Shown: one piece after another, positions 48,708 to 58,548 of the stretch
Position numbering within the stretch: position 1 is the stretch's first letter
How the letters are laid out: every line of letters starts with the position of its first letter
Source of the DNA: Naasia lichenicola
Lineage (GTDB): Bacteria; Actinomycetota; Actinomycetes; Actinomycetales; Microbacteriaceae
Length of the DNA stretch: 64,000 nt
Direction of reading: 5' to 3'
Assembly: GCF_004801885.1 (NCBI RefSeq)
Contig: NZ_SSSM01000004.1
Location: 248,001-312,000 of the forward strand
Made by a program: the position numbers and the translations under genes
Notes under the pieces: model-generated
Databases searched by the model: none
What the model saw: only the letters and a program-made list of their open reading frames with translations
Told to the model about the DNA's origin: nothing

Positions 48708-48743
48708 GCCTACGTAATTTCGTAGGTATCGAGCCGGAACGTA
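48708..48743. repeat. Short repeat with hairpin (copy B), between the lipoprotein gene and deoA
   Basis: Hairpin core CCTACG-TAATTT-CGTAGG followed by TATCGAGCCGGAACGTA. It shares the hairpin with copy A at 45.69 kb, but the 16-base flank is on the opposite side and reverse-complemented. It lies seven bases after the stop of the lipoprotein gene. Confidence 0.75.
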
Positions 48744-48750
48744 GGAGATG

Positions 48751-49392
48751 TCACTCGGCGGAGAGGGCTCCGACCCGCAGCCAGCTGACGTCGGATGAGA
48801 GGCAGGCGGGCAGGCCGGGCGACTCCACGAAGACCGCGACGAAGGAGTGCGGCGGATAGATCCGCCAGCCGTCGCCCGCTGCCACGTCGCAGGCATCCCC
48901 GAGAGGACCGCCGTCCGTGCCGATGTTGACCATCTGGATCGAGGCCCCGATCGAGTCGCCCGGCTTCAGCGGATAGGTCGCGATCTCCATCCCGTCGAAG
49001 TGCTCCGCCGACGCGCCGAGCTGCGTGCCGTTCCCGTCGCCCACGACCGAGACGCCGGGATAGCCGCGCAGCTCGCAGTCCGCCGTGCCCGTATTCGTGA
49101 AGACCAGCTGGTAGTACATGCTGCCCGCGCCCGAGTCGGCGGGCAGGACCTGGGTCCCGATCGCGTCATCGGCGCACTGAGCGGCTGGAGCATTGGGATC
49201 GGTCGGGTCGACCGGAGGCGGCGTCGGCGTCACCGACGCCGATGCAGTCGGGCTGGGAGTCGCCGAGGTCTCAGGAGGCGTGGTCACCGTGACGGTCGAC
49301 GCAGGGGCAGGAGCGGAGCAGCCGGCCAGCAGCGCGCACAGGGTGACGGCAGCAATAGCTGCCGGGACGAACATCCTCACGGATCGACTCAT
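48751..49392 (-). CDS. DUF4232-type lipoprotein
   Basis: 213 residues: signal peptide with lipobox LCALLAGCS (lipidated C25), a Thr/Pro-rich linker (about 30-65), then a beta-rich extracellular domain with the DUF4232 pattern (YYQLVFTNTGTADCELRGYPGVSVV). Surface-exposed lipoproteins of this family have no established function. It separates cdd from deoA, adjacent in mycobacteria as I recall, and is bounded by a hairpin repeat on its 3' side and a long inverted repeat on its 5' side, so it looks like an insertion. Confidence 0.85.
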   Translation of the reverse strand: MSRSVRMFVPAAIAAVTLCALLAGCSAPAPASTVTVTTPPETSATPSPTASASVTPTPPPVDPTDPNAPAAQCADDAIGTQVLPADSGAGSMYYQLVFTNTGTADCELRGYPGVSVVGDGNGTQLGASAEHFDGMEIATYPLKPGDSIGASIQMVNIGTDGGPLGDACDVAAGDGWRIYPPHSFVAVFVESPGLPACLSSDVSWLRVGALSAE

Positions 49393-49427
49393 GCCCCCAC
49401 GCTAGGTCGCCGCAGCACTCAGGACCA

Positions 49428-49517
49428 CCTGACCACATCAAGGAGATTCTGCTACCCAGCGACCGTTTCATCCCGATCCGAGGCCCTCGAGGCGAAATTC
49501 TCCTTGATTTGGTCAGG
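49428..49517. repeat. 90-base element with 23-base imperfect terminal inverted repeats
   Basis: Arms at 49428-49450 and 49495-49517, about 20 of 23 positions complementary, both with the TCAAGGAGA core, around a 44-base centre. It lies between the cdd stop (49527) and the lipoprotein start (49392). It could be a long terminator hairpin or a tiny non-autonomous element. Confidence 0.65.
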
Positions 49518-49526
49518 AGGATGGGC

Positions 49527-49952
49527 TCAGTGCTCGTCCTGGTAGGCCAGCAGAGTGCGCGGGCCGAATGCGTCGGGAATGACCTCGTCGATGGTCTTGA
49601 TGCCGCTGACCGTGTCGAGCAGCATCTCAGGCGCCGAGTGCTCGTAGAGCAGCTGACGGCAGCGTCCGCACGGCATGAGCGCGGCCCCGTCGCCGTCGAC
49701 GCAGGTGAAGGCGACCAGCTTGCCGCCGCCCGACATGGTCAGCGCCGACACGAGGGTGCACTCGGCGCACAGCCCGATGCCGTAGGACGCGTTCTCCACA
49801 TTGCAGCCGCTGACCACCCGTCCGTCATCCACCAGAGCGGCAGCACCGACCGGGAACTTTGAGTACGGGGAGTACGACTTCTTCATCGCCTCGATGGCGA
49901 CCTCGCGCAGGGCGGCCCAGTCGATGGCGTCGGTGGTTTCGGGGACGGTCAC
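49527..49952 (-). CDS. cdd: Cytidine deaminase
   Basis: 141 residues, the homotetrameric form. It turns cytidine/deoxycytidine into uridine/deoxyuridine. Active site: CNVENASYGIGLCAE (Zn ligand C62, catalytic E64) and MPCGRCRQL (Zn ligands C95, C98). The GTG start at 49950-49952 overlaps a TGA belonging to the last of a series of mini-ORFs in the 32-base tandem repeat upstream, so its translation is probably tied to that relay. It follows the nucleoside permease gene. Confidence 0.95.
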   Translation of the reverse strand: MTVPETTDAIDWAALREVAIEAMKKSYSPYSKFPVGAAALVDDGRVVSGCNVENASYGIGLCAECTLVSALTMSGGGKLVAFTCVDGDGAALMPCGRCRQLLYEHSAPEMLLDTVSGIKTIDEVIPDAFGPRTLLAYQDEH

Positions 49953-50080
49953 TGCATCACCCTCTGCTGGATAGAAGCGGTCACTGCATCACCCTCTGCT
50001 CGATAGAAGCCGGCACTGCATCACCCTCTGCTCGATAGAAGCCGTCACTGCATCACCCTCTGCTTGATAGAAGCGGTCAC
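49953..50080. repeat. Four tandem 32-base repeats before cdd, each with a ribosome site and coupled mini-ORF
   Basis: On the minus strand the unit begins GTGACCGCTTCTATC and contains GCAGAGGGTGATGCA. Units start at 50080, 50048, 50016 and 49984; the fifth GTG is the start of cdd. In units 1 and 4 the GTG opens an 11-codon frame (MTASIKQRVMQ, MTASIQQRVMQ) whose TGA overlaps the next GTG. Unit 3 reads MPASIEQRVMQ. Unit 2 carries a TGC change and reads 19 residues to a TGA four bases before the fourth GTG. Each unit repeats TGATGCAGTG, the same junction as at the permease stop. Confidence 0.9.
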
Positions 50081-50084
50081 TGCA

Positions 50085-51376
50085 TCACTCCTTGATGTAT
50101 GGCTTGCCCACCGCAGCAGGCGCCACCGCGCGTCCGACGAGCACGGATACGGCGATCAGCGTGACCACGTACGGCGTCATCGCGATGAGATCGGCGGGGA
50201 TCGGCGATCCGATCTGACCCGCCCAGATGCGGAAGTTGCGGGAGAACCCGAAGAGCAGCGCGGCCACCGCGGCGAGCCATGGATTCCACCGGCCGAGGAT
50301 GACGGCAGCGAGGGCGATGAAGCCCTGCCCCGCGCTCATCTCGCGGACGAAGGCGCCGACCGAGCCGAGAGTGAGGGCCGCGCCGCCGAATCCGGCGATG
50401 GTGCCCGCGATGGTCACCGTCCAGAAGCGGGTGCGGTTGACGTTGATGCCGACCGTGTCCGCTGCGAGCGGATGCTCGCCCACCGCGCGGATGCGCAGTC
50501 CCCACCGGGTCTTGAACAGCACGAACCAGACGGTCGGCACCAGCAGAAACATCACGTACGTCGTGATCCGCTGGTTGAACAGCACAGGGCCGAGCACGGG
50601 GATGTCGGACAGCAGCGGGATGGGCAGATAGGGCAGGGTGCCCGGGAAGTTGAAGGTCTCGGCGTTGTCGGCGAGCACCGCGGAGTAGAAGAAGTTGGTG
50701 AGGCCGATGACGAGCACGTTGAGCACGACACCCACGACGATCTGGTCGACCACGTAGCGGAGCGAGAAGACGGCGAGCACCATCGAGACAAGCGCCCCGC
50801 CGATCATCGCGGCGATGAGCCCCAGGAAGAGGCTGTCGGTCACGCTCGCGACGACGGCGGACACGAAGGCGCCGGCGAGCAGCTGACCCTCGATCGCGAT
50901 GTTCGCGACGCCGACCCGTTCGCCGATCACGCCGGCCAGTGAGCCGAAGATCACCGCGGTCGAGAGGCCGATCGCACCGGTCAGGATGAAGACGACGGGA
51001 ACGGAGTTGCCGGCGCCCACCGAGGCGAACAGCGCGACCACGAAGAACGCGCCGACGACCAGCGACACCCACAGCGGAACGCCTCTGCGACGCACCGCCT
51101 GAACGTAGGCGAAGGCGGTGAGCAGCAGCGAGAGCACCCCGAGCACGATGCAGAACAGCTGCGACGGCACGACGAGCGGCGCGAGGGGCACCGCATCGTT
51201 GGCGTCGGAGAGCCGGAACGTGACGTCGGACGCATCGCCGAGCAGCCCGAACACCACGAAGGTGAGCAGGGCGAGCACCGACAGCACGATCGGGGTCTTG
51301 AAGTTGCGCGGTGGAACCGCCAGGTGCGGGTGCTCGGGCGACGGCGCCGGAGCGCCCGTGGTCGCAGCGGTGACGG

Positions 51377-51380
<4 letters not shown>
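50085..51380 (-). CDS. Nucleoside ABC transporter permease, BMP-associated (NupQ/YufQ type)
   Basis: 431 residues with about ten membrane helices in the branched-chain-amino-acid permease fold: VIGERVGVANIAIEGQ near the middle, ITTYVMFLLVPTVWFVLF, RAVGEHPLAADTVGINV (cytoplasmic coupling loop) and GGAALTLGSVGAFVREM. One of two permeases of a nucleoside importer. The start ATG overlaps the previous permease stop as ATGA. Its stop is directly followed by the 32-base tandem repeats leading to cdd. Confidence 0.9.
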
Positions 51381-52770
<1,390 letters not shown>

Positions 52771-52774
<4 letters not shown>

Positions 52775-54270
52775 GAGGCGACTCCCGCCATGAGCTGGCC
52801 GAGCTTGGCGCGCGGCGTGTTGGCGGGCACGATGTCGATGATCCGCCCGCGGTACATCACGGCGATCCGGTCCGCGAGCGCCAGCACCTCGTCGAGCTCG
52901 GTCGAGACGATGAGCACGGGCACCCCGGAGTCGCGGACCGAGACGATCCGCTCGTGGATGAACTCGATCGATCCGACGTCGACGCCGCGGGTGGGCTGAG
53001 ACGCGATGAAGAGGGCGAGATCGCGTGACAGCTCGCGCGCGAGGACGACCTTCTGCTGATTGCCGCCGGAGAGGCGTCCGGCCGCGGTGGTCGGGCCGGG
53101 CGTGCGGATGTCGAATTCGCCGATCGCGCTGCGGGCGAAGTCGTCGCGATGGCCGAAGTCGACGGACAGCCGGTTGGTGAAGGGGCCGGCGAAGCTGCGG
53201 TCGAGCATCAGGTTCTCGGCGATGGTGAACTCGCCGACGAGCCCGTCCTTCTTGCGGTCCTCGGGCACATAGCCGACACCCGACTCGAGGATGTGACGGG
53301 GCGTCGAGCCGAGCAGCTCGCGCCCGTTGAGCGTGATGGAGCCCTTGACCCGGTGTCGCAGTCCGAGGATGGCCTCGGTGAGCTCGGTCTGCCCGTTGCC
53401 CTGGACGCCGGCGATGGCGAGGATCTCGCCCTTGCGGATCGTGAACGAGACGTCGTCGAGCAGCGTGACGCCGTTGACGTCGAAGTGTGTGAGGTCGGTC
53501 ACGACGAAAGAGTCGGCGCCCGCCTCGAGCGGCTTCTTGTCGACGGTGAGGTCGACCTCGCGCCCGACCATGAGCGAGGCGAGCTCCTGCGAGGAGGCCG
53601 TCGGCTCCGCCGATCCGACGACCCTTCCGAGTCGGATGATCGTGATCCGGTTGGCGACCGCCTGCACCTCGCGGAGCTTGTGGGTGATGAAGACGATCGA
53701 CGTGCCGGCGGCGGCGAGCTGCTTCATGATCGTCATGAGCTCATCCGTCTCCTGCGGCGTGAGCACGGCGGTGGGCTCGTCGAGCACGAGCACCTTGGCG
53801 TCGCGGGAGAGCGCCTTGATGATCTCCACGCGCTGCTGGATGCCGACCGGAAGGTCCTCGACGAGCGCATCGGGGTCGAGGTCGAAGCCGAACCGGGCGG
53901 AGATCTCGCGGACCCGCTTGCGCGCCTCGGGAAGGTCGAGCGCGCCGCCGAAGCGCGTGGGCTCATGGCCGAGCATGACGTTCTCGGCGACCGTGAAGAC
54001 GGGGATGAGCATGAAGTGCTGGTGGACCATGCCGACTCCGGCGCGCATGGCGTCACCGGGACCCGAGAAGGCGACGGGGACGTCGTCGAGCAGGATCTGT
54101 CCCTCATCGGCCTGATACAGGCCGAACAGCACGTTCATGAGGGTGGACTTGCCTGCGCCGTTCTCACCGAGCAGGGCGTGGATCTCGCCGGGCTCGATGG
54201 TGATGCTGATGGCGTCGTTGGCTGTCAGCGAGCCGAAGCGCTTCGTGATTCCGCGGAGTTCGAGTTTCAT
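52771..54270 (-). CDS. Nucleoside ABC transporter ATP-binding protein (two ABC domains)
   Basis: 499 residues with duplicated ATPase domains, as in sugar and nucleoside importers. Domain 1: Walker A LLGENGAGKST (35-42), signature LPVGIQQRVEI and Walker B LVLDEPTAVLT. Domain 2: degenerate Walker A AGVQGNGQTELTEA, signature LSGGNQQKVV and LFIASQPTRGVD, so one site is likely non-hydrolysing. It drives import through the two coupled permeases with the lipoprotein encoded upstream. ATG at 54268-54270. A hairpin (54342-54379) lies in the leader. Confidence 0.94.
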
Positions 54271-54341
54271 CCCAGTGACATCCTGCCCTACTGCTCCGAC
54301 TCCGGTCCGTTCACGCCCGACCCTGCGCCTGCCGGGAAAGC

Positions 54342-54379
54342 AGAAGTGCTGGGGCCGCCTGAGCGACCCCAGCACTTCT
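54342..54379. terminator. Perfect 13-base hairpin between the BMP lipoprotein and ABC ATPase genes
   Basis: Arms at 54342-54354 and 54367-54379 with a 12-base loop. The position inside the operon, after the binding-protein gene, fits partial termination or mRNA stabilisation giving more lipoprotein than transporter. Confidence 0.7.
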
Positions 54380-54416
54380 CTGCTGCTTGCTGTGTACTGC
54401 TGATACTGCGGAGTGA

Positions 54417-55511
54417 TCAGCTCGCGGGGACCGGCACGATGCTGCCGTCGATGATCCCGGCCTTGAGCTCGTCGAGCTTGGCCTTCGCGTCGTCGGAGAT
54501 CTTGCTGTCGAAGTCGCCGAAGTCGCTCAGCGCGGTTCCGTCGTTCTCGAGCGTGCCGATGTACGGCTCGTTGGAGAACTCCTCGCCGCCGGCGAGGGGC
54601 TCGATGACGTCGAAGACGGCCTGGGTCATGCGCTTCTCGACCGAGGTGAGCACGATCGGGGCGAGCTCGGGCGAGGTGACCGCGATGTCCTTGTCGACGC
54701 CGATGATGACCGCATCCTTGCCGGAGTCCGTGATGACCTGGGCGCTGGAGGCGAAGAGGCCGCCCGCGACCGGGAAGACGACGTCCGCGCCGGCATCGAG
54801 CTGGCTCTGCGTGATGCTGGCGGCACCGGCCGTGTCACCGAAGTTGGTGGCCGGGTCGGTGAAGGTGCCCGCTCCGTCGACAGGCGCGCCGAGGACCGTG
54901 ACCGGGGTGCCGGAGTCGGTCTCGTACGCCTTGGCGCCGTAGTAGTAGCCCTCCATGAACACGTCGACGGCGGGGATGTCGAGGCCGCCGTAGGTGCCGA
55001 TGACCTTGGTGGTCGAGTACGACGCGGCGAGGTAGCCGGCGAGGTAGGACGACTGGTCCATCGAGTAGTTGATGGGCTTCAGGTTGTCGCCGAAGCCGCT
55101 GATGTCATCGGCGTCGATCCAGACGAAGTCCGAATCGGGGTTCGCGTTGGCGATCTCCTCGAGCGAGCCGTCGGAGAAGTTGAATCCGACCGCGAAGATC
55201 ACGTTGCAGCTGGCGTCGACGAGCTGCTGCAGGTTCGGTCCGAAGTCCTCGGTGCTGCTCGACTCGAGCGCCTGGGTCTGGATGCCGAGCTCGCTTGCGG
55301 CCTTGTCGAGGCCGTCCTTGGCCGCCTCGTTGAACGAGTTGTCGTTGAAGCTGCCCTCGTCCGAGACCATGCACGCCAGGTAGTCGCTGTCGCCGCTGGC
55401 GGCGGTGCTGGAATCGGCTGCGGGCGGAGCCGCACAGGCTGCGAGCATGAGGGTGCTGGCACCGACGAGCACGAGTCCGGTGAGACCGCGCTTGCGAGTG
55501 ATTGAGTTCAC
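54417..55511 (-). CDS. BMP-family nucleoside-binding lipoprotein (PnrA-like)
   Basis: 364 residues: signal peptide and lipobox (STLMLAACAAPP, lipidated C26), an Ser/Ala linker, then the BMP domain: CMVSDEGSFNDNSFNEAA with ligand-contact residues, VDASCNVIFAVGF, VFMEGYYYGAKAYE and IIGVDKDIAVTSPELAPIVLTS (blocks IIGVDKDI, PIVLTSVEKR). It captures nucleosides outside the membrane for the ABC importer. GTG start with GGAGG nine bases upstream. A perfect hairpin lies just upstream of the ribosome site. Confidence 0.94.
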   Translation of the reverse strand: MNSITRKRGLTGLVLVGASTLMLAACAAPPAADSSTAASGDSDYLACMVSDEGSFNDNSFNEAAKDGLDKAASELGIQTQALESSSTEDFGPNLQQLVDASCNVIFAVGFNFSDGSLEEIANANPDSDFVWIDADDISGFGDNLKPINYSMDQSSYLAGYLAASYSTTKVIGTYGGLDIPAVDVFMEGYYYGAKAYETDSGTPVTVLGAPVDGAGTFTDPATNFGDTAGAASITQSQLDAGADVVFPVAGGLFASSAQVITDSGKDAVIIGVDKDIAVTSPELAPIVLTSVEKRMTQAVFDVIEPLAGGEEFSNEPYIGTLENDGTALSDFGDFDSKISDDAKAKLDELKAGIIDGSIVPVPAS

Positions 55512-55531
55512 AGGGTTTGACCTCCATAGGC

Positions 55532-55556
55532 GCGCACGACGAAGTGCGTCGTGCGC
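55532..55556. promoter_or_regulatory. Inverted repeat in the BMP lipoprotein leader
   Basis: GCGCACGAC-GAAGTGC-GTCGTGCGC, perfect nine-base arms, ending six bases upstream of the ribosome site GGAGG (55521-55525). It suits an operator for a nucleoside-responsive repressor or an RNA hairpin regulating the transporter operon. Confidence 0.5.
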
Positions 55557-55698
55557 AAGATGTGGTTCGAAGATTACCCAGCGTTACGCGTCGACGCGGA
55601 GTGCTTCGCCCCCCGAACGGGCGATAGTTATCAATCCGCGACCAAGGCGAAATCTGCAGGAAACCTCAGGTCTCCGCGCCGGCCGACGGACGGAGGAT

Positions 55699-56667
55699 TC
55701 AGAGCTCGGGCGAGAAGATCCGGGGCGGCGTCGTCTGCTGCGACATCAGGCCCTTGAGGTAGTCGAAGAAGCCGGCCGAATCGATCCGCTCGACGACGCG
55801 GGCGTTGTCCGCGAGGCCGTGGACGCCCCATGACATCGCCGCGTAGCCGCGGGTCAGATCCGATTCCGACTCGATCGCGACGTTGTAGCCCGACGATTTC
55901 AGGATCAGCTCGGGATGCATCAGCACCGACGCGGTCAGTGAATCGGGATGGGTGGAGCCGGCGATGCCGACCGACTCGTCGAACTCCAGCGTCTGCTTGC
56001 AGACCTGGCCGAAGTAGCGTGCCAGCGGGGTGCCCAGTGCCTCGATCTCGGCGATCTGCTCGCGGGAGAACACCGCGTCGCCGAGGGTCAGCGGCGCCCA
56101 GGGCACGACGGTGATCTCGAAGCCCGCCTCGAAGACCGTGCGCGCGGCCTCTGGGTCGACATAGAAGTTGTACTCGGCCGCCGCCGTGATGTTGCCGCGG
56201 GCGTTGTTGGACCCGCCCATGATGAACAGCGCCTTCGTGTTCGCGACGAAGCGCGGATCCTTGACGGCCGCCATCGCTATGTTCGTGAGCGGACCGATGC
56301 AGACGATGGTCAGCTCGCCGGGGCGCTCGGCCGTCATCCGGATGAGGGCGTCGACGCCGTGCTCGGCCTCGGGCTCGAGGCCGGAGAAGTCGATGGAGAG
56401 GCCACCCGATCCGTCGCCGTGCACGTTCTCGGCCGAGACCCAGTCGCGCACCAGCGGGCGACGGCAGCCGAGGAACACTGGAACGGAGTCGAGCCGGTCG
56501 GCCACGTTGAGCGTCATCCAGGCGTTGCGGACCTGCAGGTCGAAGCCGACATTGCCGGCGACCATGGTCACGCCGACCAGCTCGGCCTCGGGATCGAGGA
56601 GGCCGACGAGCATGGCGACGCAGTCGTCCTGAGCGGTGTCGGTGTCGAGGATGAAGGGAGTGGGCAC
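55699..56667 (-). CDS. Inosine/uridine-preferring nucleoside hydrolase family protein
   Basis: 322 residues. It hydrolyses nucleosides to base and ribose. The Ca-binding start is ILDTDTAQDDCVAML (8-15), where family members have DTDPGxDD; metal-ligand Asp residues are kept but Pro and Gly are replaced. Other family parts are present: HGDGSGGLSID, IVCIGPLTNIA, LFIMGGSNNARGNIT, AEYNFYVDPEAA, and VPWAPLTL. GTG start. It lies upstream of the nucleoside transporter operon on the same strand, 187 bases from the BMP gene start. Confidence 0.9.
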   Translation of the reverse strand: MPTPFILDTDTAQDDCVAMLVGLLDPEAELVGVTMVAGNVGFDLQVRNAWMTLNVADRLDSVPVFLGCRRPLVRDWVSAENVHGDGSGGLSIDFSGLEPEAEHGVDALIRMTAERPGELTIVCIGPLTNIAMAAVKDPRFVANTKALFIMGGSNNARGNITAAAEYNFYVDPEAARTVFEAGFEITVVPWAPLTLGDAVFSREQIAEIEALGTPLARYFGQVCKQTLEFDESVGIAGSTHPDSLTASVLMHPELILKSSGYNVAIESESDLTRGYAAMSWGVHGLADNARVVERIDSAGFFDYLKGLMSQQTTPPRIFSPEL

Positions 56668-56725
56668 CCGGAAACGCTAGCGGTGCGCCGGCTCCTCGAT
56701 CGACGACGGCACGAGCCCAGGTGGG

Positions 56726-57877
56726 CTAGAGGACGTCGGTGCGGCCCGAGAGCTTGAGCGCATCCACGACGGACTTGACCCGCTGGGCATGCTCGCTGGT
56801 GGTCACGAGCAGGGCGTCGGCGGTGTCGACCACCACGATGTTCTCGACGCCGATCAGGGAGATGAGTCGGCCCGTCTCGCTGACCACGATGCCGCTCGAC
56901 GAGTCGGAGAGCACGCGTGCGTTCTCCCCCAGGATGGCGAGGTCGGACTTGCGTCCGCCCGACTGCAGCTTGGCGAGCGAGCCGAAGTCTCCGACGTCGT
57001 CCCACGCGAAGTCGCCGGGGATGACGGCGAGCACCCCCTCTGCCGCGGAGGGCTCGGCGACCGAGTAGTCGATGGCGATCTTCGCCAGCGACGGCCACAC
57101 CTCGTCGACGATCGCACCGCGCTCGGGCGTATCCCATGCCTCGGCGAGGCGCAGCAGACCCGCGAGGAGCTCGGGCTGGGTCTTGCCCAGCTGCTCGAGG
57201 AGCCGATCCGCGCGGGCGATGAACATTCCGGCGTTCCAGAGGTAGGTGCCCGCCTCGACGTAGCGCCTCGCCGTGACGAGATCCGGCTTCTCGACGAAGC
57301 GCTTGACAGACATGGCCGACGGAGCACCCGGCACGCTGATGGCGTCGCCGGACTGGATGTAGCCGAAGCCGATGGCGGGTTCGGACGGCTGGATGCCGAT
57401 GGTGGCGATGTAGCCGGCGTCGGCCACCGCGATCGCCTCGACGACCGCCTGGCGGAAGCGCCTGTTGTCGTTGATGACCTGGTCGGCGGCGAAGGAGCCG
57501 ATGATCACCCCTGGCTCGCGCCGCTGGAGGATCGCCGCGGCGAGGCCGATGGCCGCCGACGAGTCCTTGCCCTCGCTCTCGAGCACCACGTTGAGATCGG
57601 ACAGCTCGGGCAGCTGCGCCTCGACGGCGGCGCGGTGGGCGCGCCCGGTGACGACCATGATCCGATCGGGGCCCGAGATGGGGACGAGACGGTTCCAGGT
57701 GTCGCGCAGCAGGGTCTGACCCGATCCGGTCAGATCGTGCAGGAACTTGGGCGCGCTGGCCCGGGACAGAGGCCAGAGACGGGAGCCGATGCCGCCGGCC
57801 GGGATCACGCTGTAGAAGCGGTCGACCGCCTCGGGCTCTGTGCCGCGGCCGTGCCACACGATTCCACTGTCATTCAC
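56726..57877 (-). CDS. manC: Mannose-1-phosphate guanylyltransferase
   Basis: 383 residues. It makes GDP-mannose from mannose-1-phosphate and GTP. Nucleotide loop IPAGGIGSRLWPLSRA (27-38), KFLHDL with the second conserved Lys, FAADQVIND, FVEKPDLVTA sugar-binding loop, TYLWNAGMFIA and FAWDDVGDFGSL. No C-terminal isomerase domain. GDP-mannose is needed by the polyprenol-P-mannose synthase encoded at 30.7 kb. It is divergent from the sdh operon. Confidence 0.93.
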   Translation of the reverse strand: MNDSGIVWHGRGTEPEAVDRFYSVIPAGGIGSRLWPLSRASAPKFLHDLTGSGQTLLRDTWNRLVPISGPDRIMVVTGRAHRAAVEAQLPELSDLNVVLESEGKDSSAAIGLAAAILQRREPGVIIGSFAADQVINDNRRFRQAVVEAIAVADAGYIATIGIQPSEPAIGFGYIQSGDAISVPGAPSAMSVKRFVEKPDLVTARRYVEAGTYLWNAGMFIARADRLLEQLGKTQPELLAGLLRLAEAWDTPERGAIVDEVWPSLAKIAIDYSVAEPSAAEGVLAVIPGDFAWDDVGDFGSLAKLQSGGRKSDLAILGENARVLSDSSSGIVVSETGRLISLIGVENIVVVDTADALLVTTSEHAQRVKSVVDALKLSGRTDVL

Positions 57878-58092
57878 GTCGCCAGACTAGCGAAGAGCAT
57901 TTCGGCGGCGCGGAGTCGATACCCGCAGGCCGTCCGGACGCCCCCGTATTGACGCCCCAGCAAGATTGCCCGATATTGCTTCCGGCTGGCGGAACGGAGC
58001 GACTTCGGTGTCGGAGGGCAGGCATAGAATCGATTCCGAATCGTCAGACGCACGCACGTCAGACGCCCAGCGCGGAAGGTGAAGCCACACTC

Positions 58093-58548
58093 GTGTCGAT
58101 GAAGAGCACGGACATACCAGCACCCCGAGGGGCCTCCCCTACGGACCAAGTGGCCAGGCGCTTCTCCGCACCCAAGCGACCGGCCGGAACGGTCTATCGC
58201 GGGCGTGAGGGAATGTGGTCGTGGGTCCTCCACCGGATCACCGGGGTGGGCATCTACTTCTTCCTGCTGGTCCACATCCTCGACACCGCGCTCGTGCGCG
58301 TCAGCCCCGAGGCGTACAACGCGGTCATCGCGCAGTACAAGAACCCGATCATGGGCCTCGGCGAGCTCGCCCTCGTCGCCGCCATCGGCTTCCACGCCCT
58401 CAACGGCCTGCGCATCATCCTGATCGACTTCACCGGCTTCGGCACCCGCCACCAGAAGGCGATGTTCTACATCGTCCTCGCCCTCTGGGTCGTGCTGCTC
58501 CTCGGCTTCGCGCCGCGCCACCTGATGCACGTCTTCGGAGGTGCCTGA
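58093..58548 (+). CDS. sdhC: Succinate dehydrogenase cytochrome b556 subunit
   Basis: 151 residues with three membrane helices. The characteristic [19 protein letters not shown] carries the first conserved His and Ser/Arg of the quinone site; [15 protein letters not shown] carries the haem His of the second helix. The GTG at 58093 follows a GGAAGG site; ATG at 58099 is the alternative. First gene of sdhCDAB; the next gene overlaps as TGATG. Upstream, 215 bases separate it from manC and contain a possible -10 (TAGAAT, 58025-58030) and a 10-base direct repeat. Confidence 0.92.
   Translation: MSMKSTDIPAPRGASPTDQVARRFSAPKRPAGTVYRGREGMWSWVLHRITGVGIYFFLLVHILDTALVRVSPEAYNAVIAQYKNPIMGLGELALVAAIGFHALNGLRIILIDFTGFGTRHQKAMFYIVLALWVVLLLGFAPRHLMHVFGGA

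Noticed and set aside
49953-50080. CRISPR array at the 32-base repeats
   Set aside because: Units are directly contiguous with no unique spacers and no cas genes are nearby; they are a simple tandem repeat.
56568-57857. A 429-codon minus-strand frame over manC and the nucleoside hydrolase start
   Set aside because: Arg/His-rich, joins two real genes out of frame, no domain.
58027-58066. GAATCGATTC palindrome and the CGTCAGACGC direct repeat upstream of sdhC as regulator sites
   Set aside because: Short, could occur by chance, and no matching copies were seen near other genes in the window.
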